Assembly: GCA_932521025.1 (NCBI GenBank) | Contig: OW051471.1 | Span: forward strand, 1,054,001 to 1,118,000 | Length of the DNA: 64,000 nt | Reading direction: 5' to 3' | Source: Oscheius onirici | Taxonomy: Eukaryota > Nematoda > Chromadorea > Rhabditida > Rhabditidae | Position numbers and translations under genes: made by a program | Shown: positions 24,706-35,400 of the stretch, piece after piece | How positions within the stretch are numbered: position 1 is the stretch's first letter | Layout of the letters: the number at the start of each line of letters is the position of its first letter | The notes under the pieces: model-generated | The model's input: only the letters and a program-made list of their open reading frames with translations | Told to the model about the DNA's origin: nothing | Databases searched by the model: none

Positions 24706-25700
24706 GCCGCCATATACCGGTTGATGTACCTTGCCCAGGTATCAACACTAGACATTGAATAAAAAAACAGCACTGGAAACTAATAAAATTTCGTATAAAA
24801 GACATGTTATTTGAGACATTCATTCCTTCTTGCATTGGTTCTTCTGCTTTTTTCAGTTATTGAAAGTATGCGTTGAAGCAAAAAAAAGAAAGGTGTAAAT
24901 ATGTGAAAGCCAGGAAAGTCTACAAAAGAATATCGGAAGTGTGTTTCATGGGGATAAGCGGTGTTTCTGCAGCTCTTTGCATAGTGAGGATGTGCATGCT
25001 AAGTCGGAACACTGCTTGGAGTAGAAACCATCCTGATTTTGAAAATAAAACTGGTAGTTCAAAACGTGGTCACCCAATGAATGCTACAGCAAAATACTTT
25101 TCTCTTATAAGGAACACATGAAACACAAACCTGACGCATGTGACGAATAGATCTGTGTATTCACTTTTTTGTTATATTTAAAAAAAGATAATTTTCTGCG
25201 ATCACATATTTTAACATTTGCGAAAGTATGACTGCATCTTGAAGCAAAGAGATTAAACCTGAATTGGGAATACCAGTCTCAAGTACCGTTCATCCTTCTG
25301 TAAAACACTTCAAAACACCAAATCGTTGTTTTCATCTCCCTGGTGTACAGAAAGGTTGCTTCCGAAAGTGAGACACAAAGGCGTTATCCACAAATATTCT
25401 TTTTTCGAATAGGCTGACACAGCGGAAGTATCACAGAAACACAAGTCTCTATACAAGGCTCCCACAAAACATTACATTCATCTGAAAAACTACTCGAGCA
25501 CAGAAAGATTTCGTGGTTTTTTTACTCAAACGTAGATTTTGCGGTCTTTACATTCCAATAGATTATGACTCTCAAGGAAAATGTTGTATTTTCACGCTCT
25601 TCAAAGCATCGACTTCCCAAGTCTCCTTCCTTTTCTACACTAAGATTAAACACGTTTTTTTCCTCGGAAATCATTGCTAGCAACAGATTTCACACTTTCT
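24706..25700. other. No gene supported
   Basis: Upstream region of the 22738-24705 gene; its promoter would be here. A plus-strand frame at 24873-25121 has no splice context or recognised motif. Confidence 0.35.
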
Positions 25701-25703
25701 TTA

Positions 25704-26098
25704 CTGACAAGGTGTTCGAACAGAACCCCATCAATCAAAAATCGGCTTTTGGCACAGGAATCAGATTTTTTCTGACTGTGGGGGTTATCTACGATTTTCC
25801 TAAACGATCAGTTTACGACCGGTCCAAATTTTCTCAATATGATTTTTTGGAGCAAGATAGAAAGAACCTCCCCAGTTTTCGTATAGCCTCTCCAGTGTTT
25901 ATGAAATCAACTGAAAACACGCTAACTAGTCCTTGGTCGAATGACCGGGGAAAAGACATGAAAAAGAGATGAAAGACTGCTCATAAAGATCGTATAGGAA
26001 ACCCGTAGATAACCCCCAAAATCAGAATAAATTCTGATTCCTGTGGCTAAAGCCGATTTTTGTTTGAGGGGATTCTGTTCGAACACTCTCTTTGTCAG
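25704..26098. mobile_element. Foldback miniature element with TTA flanks
   Basis: The ends CTGACAA and TTGTCAG are followed inwards by arms of about 110 bases. Shared blocks are GTGTTCGAACAGAA, AAAAATCGGCTTT and GGGGGTTATCTACG against their complements. TTA flanks both sides (25701-25703 and 26099-26101). The unpaired centre is about 170 bases. The 135-codon frame running through it is a consequence of the element, not a host gene. Confidence 0.75.
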
Positions 26099-26834
26099 TT
26101 ATACCGTTTTGGGTAAAAAAAGTTTTGGTGGTGGGGGGGAATAGTGTTTCACAAGCATGGTAAGCCTTGTTTCCCGGAACCTGAGCACTGATTTGCTAGA
26201 CTTCTGGATAAAATAATTCCACTCACCTCCATGCGACCTCGACGGAACTTGTTGATAATGAGGCATTGTGAAATCGGTACCTGAAATATCTCTATTTTTC
26301 GAATCGGAACGCCAGAAAAGCCCTATTTCAGAGGAAATTAATAGAGAGAAAAGAGAATTTTGTGAAGAGGGCAACCTTGAAAACATGCAACAAAGATATG
26401 ATTCAGCTGCTTGAAAATAGGCTGACCGAGCGCGTGGGGAAACGATAAATACCTATCTTGTTTGGTCTCTGATAAGGACGGAAGAGACGCAACGTCCTAA
26501 GCGGGCAAATTTGAAAAAAGAAGAAATGGCATGACTCGATTGTATACGTTTTCTGGGAATTTGAAGAGAATGGTAAAAAATATTAAAAGTTTCTGAACGA
26601 AGATAAGGCTAAAGACGAGTGCTGCTGAGTGATCAACGAAAAAAAAAAATCAAAAAGTTTGCTTTTCCGAAACTTGAAGGCACAAAATTTATGTTCCAAC
26701 GGGCTTGTACAAGGCGAATTCTGGAAGCTATTCGGTGAAAGTGAGACAAATTGTTTAGAAACTAAGAAGAAGGTATCAAAGGGCGTTAGTAGTTTGTACC
26801 GTGCTCGACACCGAGGTAAAGGAAAAAATACCAT

Positions 26835-26891
26835 TGGACCAACCGGGACTCCCAGGACCTGTCTCATGCTCTACCATTGAGCTATCGGCCC
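26835..26891 (-). tRNA. Shortened tRNA-like sequence (probable tRNA pseudogene)
   Basis: Read on the minus strand, GGGCCGA pairs with TTGGTCC as a seven-base acceptor stem, with two G-T pairs. The D arm GCTC-AATGGTA-GAGC is complete, matching a Pol III A box. The T-stem halves CTGGG and CCCGG are present. Only 57 bases separate the stem ends instead of about 72: the anticodon loop with half its stem and most of the T loop are absent. A T6 run about seven bases downstream would terminate Pol III. No anticodon can be assigned, so a working tRNA is unlikely. Confidence 0.5.
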
Positions 26892-26899
26892 GCCCTAGC

Positions 26900-27395
26900 C
26901 CGCTCCTTTGGTGAAAGAAAGGGAAACAGGCTATATGATAATATTTTCGGAGAATTTAGTTATTTTTGAAGGTAAACATAGTACAAAAAGATTGTTTGAA
27001 TTCTGGTATATAGATGTTGGCCAACATTGAAATAAGATGAAAGTTAGGGAAGTTGACAGAATCTATTCCAAAAACGATGACTGATTCTCTGATGATTGAA
27101 CGTTCCAAAAATGATGACTAATACTCTACAAACTGTTCAATAGTAGGAGAGTTCCAAGTAGTCGAAGGTGCCCGACAGGGCAGCGCCTTTATATGCGCCA
27201 ACAATAGAAACAGAATACGGAAATGAGACAATAAGATCGGCTAGATATTGACAAAATGCGGCTACTCATTCGGATTCATCACACATAAATGATTGCTTTC
27301 GATGAAATAACTATTTTTTCTAATTCTGAATCAGAAAAAAAATCTGACACAAAATTGAATGACGGCTTATAACTAAGCTGTGAAACATTTTTTAG
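26900..27395. other. No gene assigned
   Basis: AT-rich. A short open stretch at 27157-27235 contains EGARQGSAFICANN, but no exon borders fit. Upstream exons of the next gene may lie here. Confidence 0.3.
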
Positions 27396-27522
27396 CCTTT
27401 GAAAAGTGTAGATTGAAAGCAGAAAAAAGTGCTGTTACCCGAGAAAACGGAACAGTTTGGATGGGTCACCTAGACAATAAATGGCACAATGTTCAAGGGC
27501 AGCAGCGTAACACGATTAGACT
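27396..27522 (+). CDS. Candidate exon of the unrecognised gene at 27.4-28.4 kb
   Basis: After an acceptor ATTTTTTAG at 27395 a frame reads FEKCRLKAEKSAVTRENGT, then VWMGHLDNKWHNVQGQQ. It can end at C|GTAACA (27506) or CG|GTACCC (27522). Composition looks coding. Neither donor matches the phase-0 acceptor at 27612, so either a small exon is missing, a frameshift is present, or this exon belongs to another transcript. Confidence 0.35.
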
Positions 27523-27611
27523 GTTCCGGTACCCTGAAAAAAAGGGGAACTGGTAATATATAGAAGTTCCAGTTAGCAGAACAATTTATCGTTGTTGGAT
27601 TCCACTTACAG

Positions 27612-28442
27612 AAACGAAAAAATGTCAAACAATACGGAAAACCTCTATATTTCGAGGACCTTATGAAAGGAGAGGGAAGGCGAGCAGCTGCTTGGTTGCG
27701 TGAATCGATATCTGATCGAAAAAAACAACTGGCAAACATTGGCTTCGTAAGAGGAAAAATGATTTCTAACTGCGGAAGAAAAACCAAAGAAGCAAAGAAA
27801 AACGGTGTGACGAGTGGGACTAGCGGTTGGCGTCATTGGTGAATAAATCGAGTCGGCCAAACAGCTTTTCTGTGAGTGAGAAAGTCAGGTCAAGACTCTA
27901 ACGAATCTGGTGACCTGTCACGACGAAAGTAGGACCCCGATGGATCCCCTCAAGGAAGAATAAGACTCAAATATGCTGTTGCCTAGTTAGTCTCCTTTTT
28001 TATAATCTTCATAAAAAATTGTAGTTGATCGCAGCGACCAGGTCGTTCAACAGGAGGTTCCCGATCGTTGTCTTTCTGTCGGCATCAAGGACTATGCGGA
28101 GCTTCTGGAGGGACGAGGGGATTCGAATCACTACCGTGGTGAGGATGAATGGCCAGACGTGGTTAAATTTGTATTGAAAAAGATTTCAATCATGTGTCTC
28201 TTATCATGTAAGCGAAACGAAAAATTAAAAAAGGTAGACAAGTATAGATCGCTTGTATGTATGTATGTATGTAAGGCGAAAACATAGAGTAAACAACTGT
28301 AACACTTCCAGCCGGTAGTCGACAACGAGACGAAGAAAGATTGAGCTCTCTCACTGGATCAATGATGAACGGACATCATGGCTCACCTCTGCTCGACTGT
28401 ACTTCGTGCTACGTACTGGAAGTTCATTCTGGAAGATACAAT
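27612..28442 (+). CDS. Four joined exons of an unrecognised protein, cut off by an element
   Basis: Exons 27612-27746, 27889-27928, 28025-28138 and 28312 to about 28442 agree in phase (0, 1, 1). They read KQYGKPLYFEDLMKGEGRR, then QLANIGF|VKTLTNLVTCHDE, then IDRSDQVVQQEVPDRCLSVG, IKDYAELLEGRGDSNHYR and finally SSLTGSMMNGHHGSPLLDC. The product is soluble-looking and mixed-charge, with no signal peptide or membrane helix seen. No family was recognised. The last exon runs into a TTAA element at 28444, and no downstream exon with matching phase was found, so the gene may be truncated by the insertion or may use a weak donor AAT|GTTAAA at its edge. Start not found. Confidence 0.45.
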
Positions 28443-28447
28443 GTTAA

Positions 28448-28773
28448 AGGGACAGTCTCATTACGTGCCTCCAAGCCTCCAAGGGAAATCAGGCAACTTC
28501 GTGGCGGGACCCATGACAAACTGCATTTTTGCGTTTTTCTCATTCTACACTTCTTTTTTCGATTTTTACTTGCTTTTAATCGATTCCTCATCAAAAATTA
28601 GGTCTAAAATGAGTGGTGGAACGGTAAAATTGGTTGAAAAATGATGGAAATAGACGAAACTAGCATTTTTTGGTCAAAAACGTAATTTTCACCTGTTTCC
28701 ATCATTTTTCCACAAATTTTGACGTTCCACCACTCGTTCCGCACGGCTGCACGGCTATAATGTGACTGTCTCT
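28448..28773. mobile_element. TTAA-flanked miniature element, copy 1
   Basis: TTAA flanks both sides (28444-28447 and 28774-28777). Termini are AGGGACAGTCTCATTA on the left and AGAGACAGTCACATTATA read inward from the right. The interior contains GGGAAATCAGGCAACTTCG and an internal inverted repeat around GATGGAAATAG. Homologous copies lie at 52449-52745 and 57200-57900. TTAA targets are typical of piggyBac-like transposition; no transposase is present. Confidence 0.8.
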
Positions 28774-28851
28774 TTAATCCAATGTAGTAAGTTGTTCTCT
28801 ATTGAATTGGCATTGAAGCAATTTTTTGTTCAATAAATTTGATTTTTCCAG

Positions 28852-29054
28852 TACCAGAAAATGTTTCACGATTAGTTAAAAAACAAAAAGTTCAAGAAAT
28901 TCTCCGAGTCGCCTGCATCTTTATTCTAAACTTGTGGAGAACAGCCGCTGATGATGTTCAAATAGCTGGTTATAATATCAAGAAGGGAACAGCCGTCACG
29001 GCTCAGCTGTCTCTCATCATGACCGATCCGAAGTACTTCAAACGGGCTGATAAG
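28852..29054 (+). pseudogene. Inverted duplicate of a cytochrome P450 exon
   Basis: This block is a close copy, in the opposite orientation, of P450 exon 8 (30780-30622, minus), with the same residues RTAADDVQIAGYNIKKG and LSLIMTDPKYFKRADK. The homology continues about 30 bases past the donor GTATGT and 30-50 bases into the upstream intron. The original acceptor TTCAG|GAAATC has become TTCAAGAAATT, and FPLN has become FILN. An upstream TTTTTCCAG at 28843-28851 opens the same frame 18 codons earlier, so it could still be spliced as an exon. No other P450 exon is present on this strand, so it is not a working enzyme gene. Confidence 0.85.
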
Positions 29055-29424
29055 GTATGTATTTTTGAAAGTTTTTTGGTGGTACCATTACAAGGTTTTT
29101 TTTGGATTTTTCCCGGCAAACGATATTGGAAACACCTATAACACTCGAGCTGGCTACCTCCCAGCCATGTAACAATAGCTTCGCATTGAGTGAGCCAACA
29201 ACTTTCTCCTTACAGCTCTCTACTGCTAATGGCGTCTGTGGTGGACTCTCCATGTTTGTCCGAGACCTCAAATGCCGGCGACAAGTCAGACACCTCGTAG
29301 ACAAAGTAAAGCAACAAATCCTAGAACATACGGTTCCAAAAACTTGGCAGAAGGTGAAAATTTTATCGTGTTTCCCGGTAAATTTATAAAAGAACCGTAG
29401 TTTTTAGTTTAATAACTTTCGAAG

Positions 29425-32400
29425 TTACTTTCTCCTTCTGATGACAATATTGTACGGCTGGGCTTTTCTGAATCCGCCAATTTCTCTTCCAGCCTTCATT
29501 GAGGGCGGGTTCTCTGGGTCTTTAGCAATGTCGTAGGAGAGCAGCAAATTTCCGAGAATCTTGAAAATTTTCGGGTTTATGAGGGGGAAAAGGAGGCATA
29601 CCAAGTAGATTTCAGTTCTGGCCAGGGACTCTCCAAGACACTGTCGTTTTCCCATGCCAAAGGCAACAGTCATTGCTTCAAGCTTTTTGCCGTCTTCGCC
29701 GAGAAAACGTTCGGGAATGAACTGGAAATGTTTGTTTTTTGATCTTTTTTAAGGGTTTTTTTTGTAAGAAAAATAGGTGACCTCAATTTATTGTGACAGT
29801 ACCGCTCCTAGACGTCTAGGCCTACAATTGAACCATTGTTGTTTGAAAAATTTGCATCCAAGTGAAATCCAAAACCACCTAGAGCTCCGGCATGGCAGTC
29901 ACTTTTTTTTTCTCTTCCACGTCCCGGAGAAGTTTTTTTTTGCCGATTTCCCGTCCCAGCCCACTCTCTCGTCAGTCAACGGGAGTCAAAGTCTGAGGCC
30001 TCTTCAATCGTCGTCCGCCATTCGGCCAGACAAGTCAGTCACCGGCTCAGTAACAAGTCCGAGGCCCTTGCCAGTCGTCGTCAGCTAGACATTTTTCAAA
30101 CATGGATACCTCCTAATGGTTTTTTTGAAACTAGTGTTGTTATTACCTATTCCTTGAAGCAAAAGAGGCGTAGAAACAATGGGAAACTCCGTGTTTCGAT
30201 GCTTTTTCTCTTGGATGTTTCTATTGCCAAATTCAGTCTACTTTTTAAAATTCTCGTCATCGTTTGTTAGAGCTAAGCTGGAATACTTTTTGAAGTTTCG
30301 ATGTTCCCATACTCGTAATAGACTCGTTTACGTTCAGAAAAACTTTGTACTGCCATTGAAACATTTTGATTCTTCGAATTATGAGCGACTTATTGCACTC
30401 TGGGCTGTCCTTGTCCTGTCCTACAGTGTGAACAAACCATTTGGTTCGTGAAACTTTTCTCAAGCTTTTTTCACAACTTTTGTCAAAGACTGAGATTTCA
30501 TATGTTTCAAGTCTTCGTGAATAAGTCGTAGAAAAGACGTTTCCAATTAGACTGACTTTGTCGGGGAAAACCCGAAAATACCATGTTAACGTATCCCCAA
30601 AAAACTTTCAAAAATACATACCTTATCAGCCCGTTTGAAGTACTTCGGATCGGTCATGATGAGAGACAGCTGAGCCGTGACGGCTGTTCCCTTCTTGATA
30701 TTATAGCCAGCTATTTGAACGTCATCAGCGGCTGTTCTCCACAAGTTTAGAGGGAAGATGCAGGCGACTCTCAGGATTTCCTGAACTTTTTTTGTTTGAT
30801 GAAACATGCAGCATCGTGAAACTGCTGTTTGCTTCCATCGTTTACTTTTCAACTAATCGAGAAACATTTTCTGATAATGGGAAAAGGCAAATTTGTTGTT
30901 TCACTTTTGAAAAGGAAAGCAACAATTACTGCGTGATCAGCTGGAAGCAAATTTTACACCAGTGATGTGTGGAAATCCCGTACGCGCACGTCATGTCGTT
31001 TTTCGTGTGGTTTTCTCCCAATTTCTTCCTTTTTTATACTTTTCTTCGAGGAACACAGCACAGATACACTTGCAAAAAAAAAATAAAAAAATGAGAAAAA
31101 TTCTAGAGCAGTAGCAGAAAACTGGTCACGGGAAAATCATGGGATTGCAAGTGTGTATGGCCCTCCATCGATGAAAAATATGACAAGAAGAAAACTTGGA
31201 GAAAACCACGCGAAAAACGACAATACGTAATCTTTGCGCACTTTTGCGTAGGGGATTCCCGCACGGCTCTGTTTTACACCCTTTTCAACATGTTTCCGCT
31301 TTGATGTAAAGTGTTGTGCATAGAATAACGCTATTAGTTCATTGCTCACTTTCATTCGCAACATTCTCTAAAGTTCCATTCCACTCAATGTTTGAACCTA
31401 GAAACTTCTAAAGTCACGACAAGTCTACCAGTTTCAGTAAAGGAATGCTTCAACTTGAGCCTAGAACTTGAACCTGAAGTTTCTGTCACTAAAGTGCGAT
31501 TGAAAAAACCATATAACCTGTACCTACAGCTTTCAGTCACTGCAGCATCATTTTGAGCGAATATAAATAAAATTATTACCGTAACCGTCGCATTGAAAAA
31601 GGGAGTATGAATTCTATCAGCCATTGTCAGGTGTTTATTTCTGTCTTTTCCCGTCACATCATCGAGTTCTTCTTGGACCTTGTGAAGCACCTAAAATTGC
31701 ACTTTTGACAGGTTTTCGTAATCCAATTTTGCAGACAAAAAATCCTCAGTTTTCCAGCAAAAATTTGGCCAAAAACTTACATTTTCATGGAGAAGAAGCA
31801 GGGAAAATGCCCAGTAAAGAACAGTCGTTGTCGTTTCTTGACCGGCAAACCAGAGGTCCATCAAATTGATGGCCAGAGCTTCTTCACTGTATGTTTTCTG
31901 TATTTTTATGATCGTAATGGGAAAAACGAACTTGAAAATCTCCCTGTCAGAGTCGGGATGCTCCATTTGTAGCAAGAAGGCGTCGACAAAGTCCTCACCT
32001 TTTAGAAGATGTTTTCCAAGCGCTATTTCGGCTTTTCTGAAACGATCTTTGGTTTTTGGTCATTTTGATAGTGAAAATTCCGTGCTTTGTCTATGAACAA
32101 TTTTGTACTTTTAGCAAAGCGTGAAAACAGTAGAAGTGATTAGTAACATTTATCCTAAGTATAAAAGGTATTCATGAAGCCCAATTTTTGCATGAACATT
32201 CTAGCCAATGCCATTTTTTTGTGTTGCAAAGTTTGTATATTAGAAACCTTTTGAAGAAAGGGTGATTCATCCTGGACACATCCTGAAAAAAATTTACCCT
32301 TTTTTTTCAAGGCATATCCAACTCCAGTTTTTATTCGTTTTTTGGTATTTCAGGATTTCAGGTCATGAGAGCAAATAACAAATAATGAATACTGTCTTAG

Positions 32401-35400
32401 TTCTATATGGTGTTTGTGTAGCACATTATTTTTGCACCAACGCTTACAGCGTGTATAATAACTCCTTTGTTGCAAAGTTTGGGTATGGAAGATATGGAGA
32501 ATGTAAGACGATTCCTGCTGGACGGATTCTAGTGTCATAAGATATCGTACTTCGCCTCACAATACGGACTGTTTTAGACATTTTCCTCTGCCCTTTTGTC
32601 CCTCTGACTGTGTTCTGAAAAACTCTGACACTAATTACCCTGAGAAAACTTCTTCTTCAAAAAAATCAAAGACTCTTATGAAGACTCTCAACAATAGAAA
32701 AATTTGTAGGTTTTTGTGTGAACACTAGGAAGATTACAGCTGGCCAGACGACACTCTTGGACTGCAGGGATGCGACAGCTACTACTTCTTCTCCTCTTCG
32801 GAACTCTTAAGGTCTTGGTAGGTCTACCGGGTAGAAAGTTTGGGGAACAGACTGAGAAAGGAACAGTGACTAACTATGTCTCTTCCAGGCCATAAACCAA
32901 ACACATCATGACAGCTCATTCCCTCAAGAGGCTCAAAGACTACTGTACCGAATTCACTCCAGTCAACCCCAAACTTTTCGTGCTGCCTCCTTTTTCACAA
33001 GACTGCGTCACCAAGGGAATTGCCTCATGTTGCGATACGAGAGTGTCAGATGAAGTCGTCCGAGAAGTTCTGTAGCATTTGGGGGTACGGAATCTGCTCA
33101 TTCGACTTTGCTGTAAACTACAAAACTCCTCTAGGAGAGTGGGGCTGCAAAGTGGAAGTAGGCCAAGACGACTTACTCTTCCCGCTTTCAAGTACGACAA
33201 CAGAAGAAGGTCTCATTACCAGTACAAGCACTGAGACTGTGACTACCGTAATGATTGAGGATCCTTCGACGATGGAGAGTACAGTAGTCGGAACAAGTGA
33301 GGATCCTACTGTAGCCAAGACCATGGAGACTTCTACTACGACGAGTTTGAGTACGGTAGCCGGAACAACTATCACGATGGAGAGCACTACCAAACTCACG
33401 GTAGTCTCTTCTGTCGGTGCGATACACTGCGCGTCATACATTGCGCGGCGCGCGAATGTCTGGGGCTTCTGATTTTGATTCCATTGGATTTTTCGTGTTT
33501 AAAAACCCCTGGTACCAATTTTTCAAAGCACAAACTCAACAAGTGAGTCCTCTACTTGAAAATTCTGTTTTTGAATGCGTCATAATTATAGGTTCACCTC
33601 TGAATTTGTCAGATAAAATGCACAGAATTGGTCAATATATACGCTGGAAGCTCAGAAAGAGTCTCTGATTGGGTATGCACAACTAGAGGACAAAATAATT
33701 TCGAATTGGAGCTCATCCGAAAAGTCTATTTTGTACTGGCGCACGGGTGGGAGTCGGTAAATCGCTCCTAACTCTCTGGGATTACAAGGAAACTGGCTCA
33801 AATTTTGACAACATGTTGTTCTGTAACACTGCCCTAGAAAATGGATTGAATCAGAGAAGAAACATGGACCACCATTTAATTTTAATTTCGCTGACCTGTT
33901 TGCGTCAAAATTAGTACTAAAAATGGGCGCCCCTGAAGATGTTCGAAAAGAACGCGGTATAAATCGGTACCTCTTGTATATGGCAAATCCATCTTCTAGG
34001 CCAGTGTTACATAACATAAGAACAACATGCTGTCAAAATTTGAGCCAGTTTCCTTGTCGAAAAAGAGGGGTGAACCTATAATTATGACGCGCAGTGTAGA
34101 AACTACTGTAGCTGAGACGACGAGTACGGTAGCCAGAACAACTGAAGGTCCTACCACAACGGAAAGTACCGTAACCTCTACGACTGAGGCAATCTTCTCG
34201 ACTACCGCATCTTCTGAATCTGGTATACTGTCATCTGACGTCCAGACGGAGGGTCCTGACACGACTACGATTGTCAAACTGACGAAAGAAGAAAGGAATG
34301 CTAACAGAGGTCTGCCGGAAGCTCAACGTGGACAACATGAGAAACATGCAAATACGCCAACGAGTCACGACGATATGTAGTAAGTTTCTGTTCCACTGTT
34401 ACTGTTACCATTACTGTCCTTCTCTCTGTCTTAACTCTTAATTTTTCAGCGTCATTCTCATCCTCTGTGTGGTCCTCCTGTGCCTCCTATTCTTTATCGC
34501 CTGCTTCATTTGCATCTATGGTCTTTGCTGCAAGCGAAACGACAATTCGACGACAAAAATTCCCGGACCATCTCCTGCACCGCTTCCATCGGCTCTTCCT
34601 TCGGCTCCTTCATCACTTCCAAAGGGAGTTCCATCTCCTCATTCTCCGGAAGACCGTACTAAATATGCAAGGGAGAACTCCAGTTCTTCAGAAAATTTGC
34701 CAATCAGCCGCGTGCCCGTGCCTGACCACCTGTTGAAGTCGGACAAACCTGCCTACTCGTCGAAGAACACTGGAACCAAAGCAGAGGGCAGCCAGAGACT
34801 TCCCCGTGCTCCCAAGGGCTATCAGGCTCAGCTTTCGGATGACATGGACAAGTTTCACACGAGAAGAGCGGCAGCAACAAGGTACAAATAGACAGGGGTA
34901 ACATAGAAACAGAGGGACAGTAATAGTACCAGTAAGAACTGGGAGAAACTGATCAGAGCATTTCCAGTATTCCACGAAGGAAGATCTGACCTGGAGAGAA
35001 GTCAAGACTGATTCGCCCTACCAACTCGCCGAGCTTGTCAATCGTGAATCTGAAGAATAAGGACGTCGAGAAGGGTCTGGCCAAGACGCAGTCCACTTCC
35101 AGAAAAGACCTGGATATCGACGGATCCAAAAACTCGCCCGAATATTACGACTCGAAAACTTTGGACGAGATCAGCTCCAACAAGTGCAAGAACAATTCGG
35201 CCGGAAAAACTCCGACGAGGAGACTGAAGAAGAGCAGCAAGAAGGGTGAAGGAGACAAGAAGAAGCCGTCAGCTTACAATTAGAGAAGAAAAAGAAAAGC
35301 CATCGGATCTATGCATAAAGCTGGGCTTTAGAAACGATCTTCTAAATCTTTGTACTAGTTTTTTACTGGATAACAATTTTAGTTTTGGTTGCGCCCAACT

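Noticed and set aside
25565-25972. 135-codon plus-strand frame
   Set aside because: It lies largely within a foldback element and its surroundings; no coding signature.
28256-28272. Possible CRISPR-like or satellite array
   Set aside because: It is a plain (TGTA)n microsatellite. No spaced direct repeats were seen anywhere in the window.
33118-33441. 107-codon minus-strand frame rich in Val and Ser
   Set aside because: It is the antisense shadow of the Thr/Ser-rich stalk on the plus strand.
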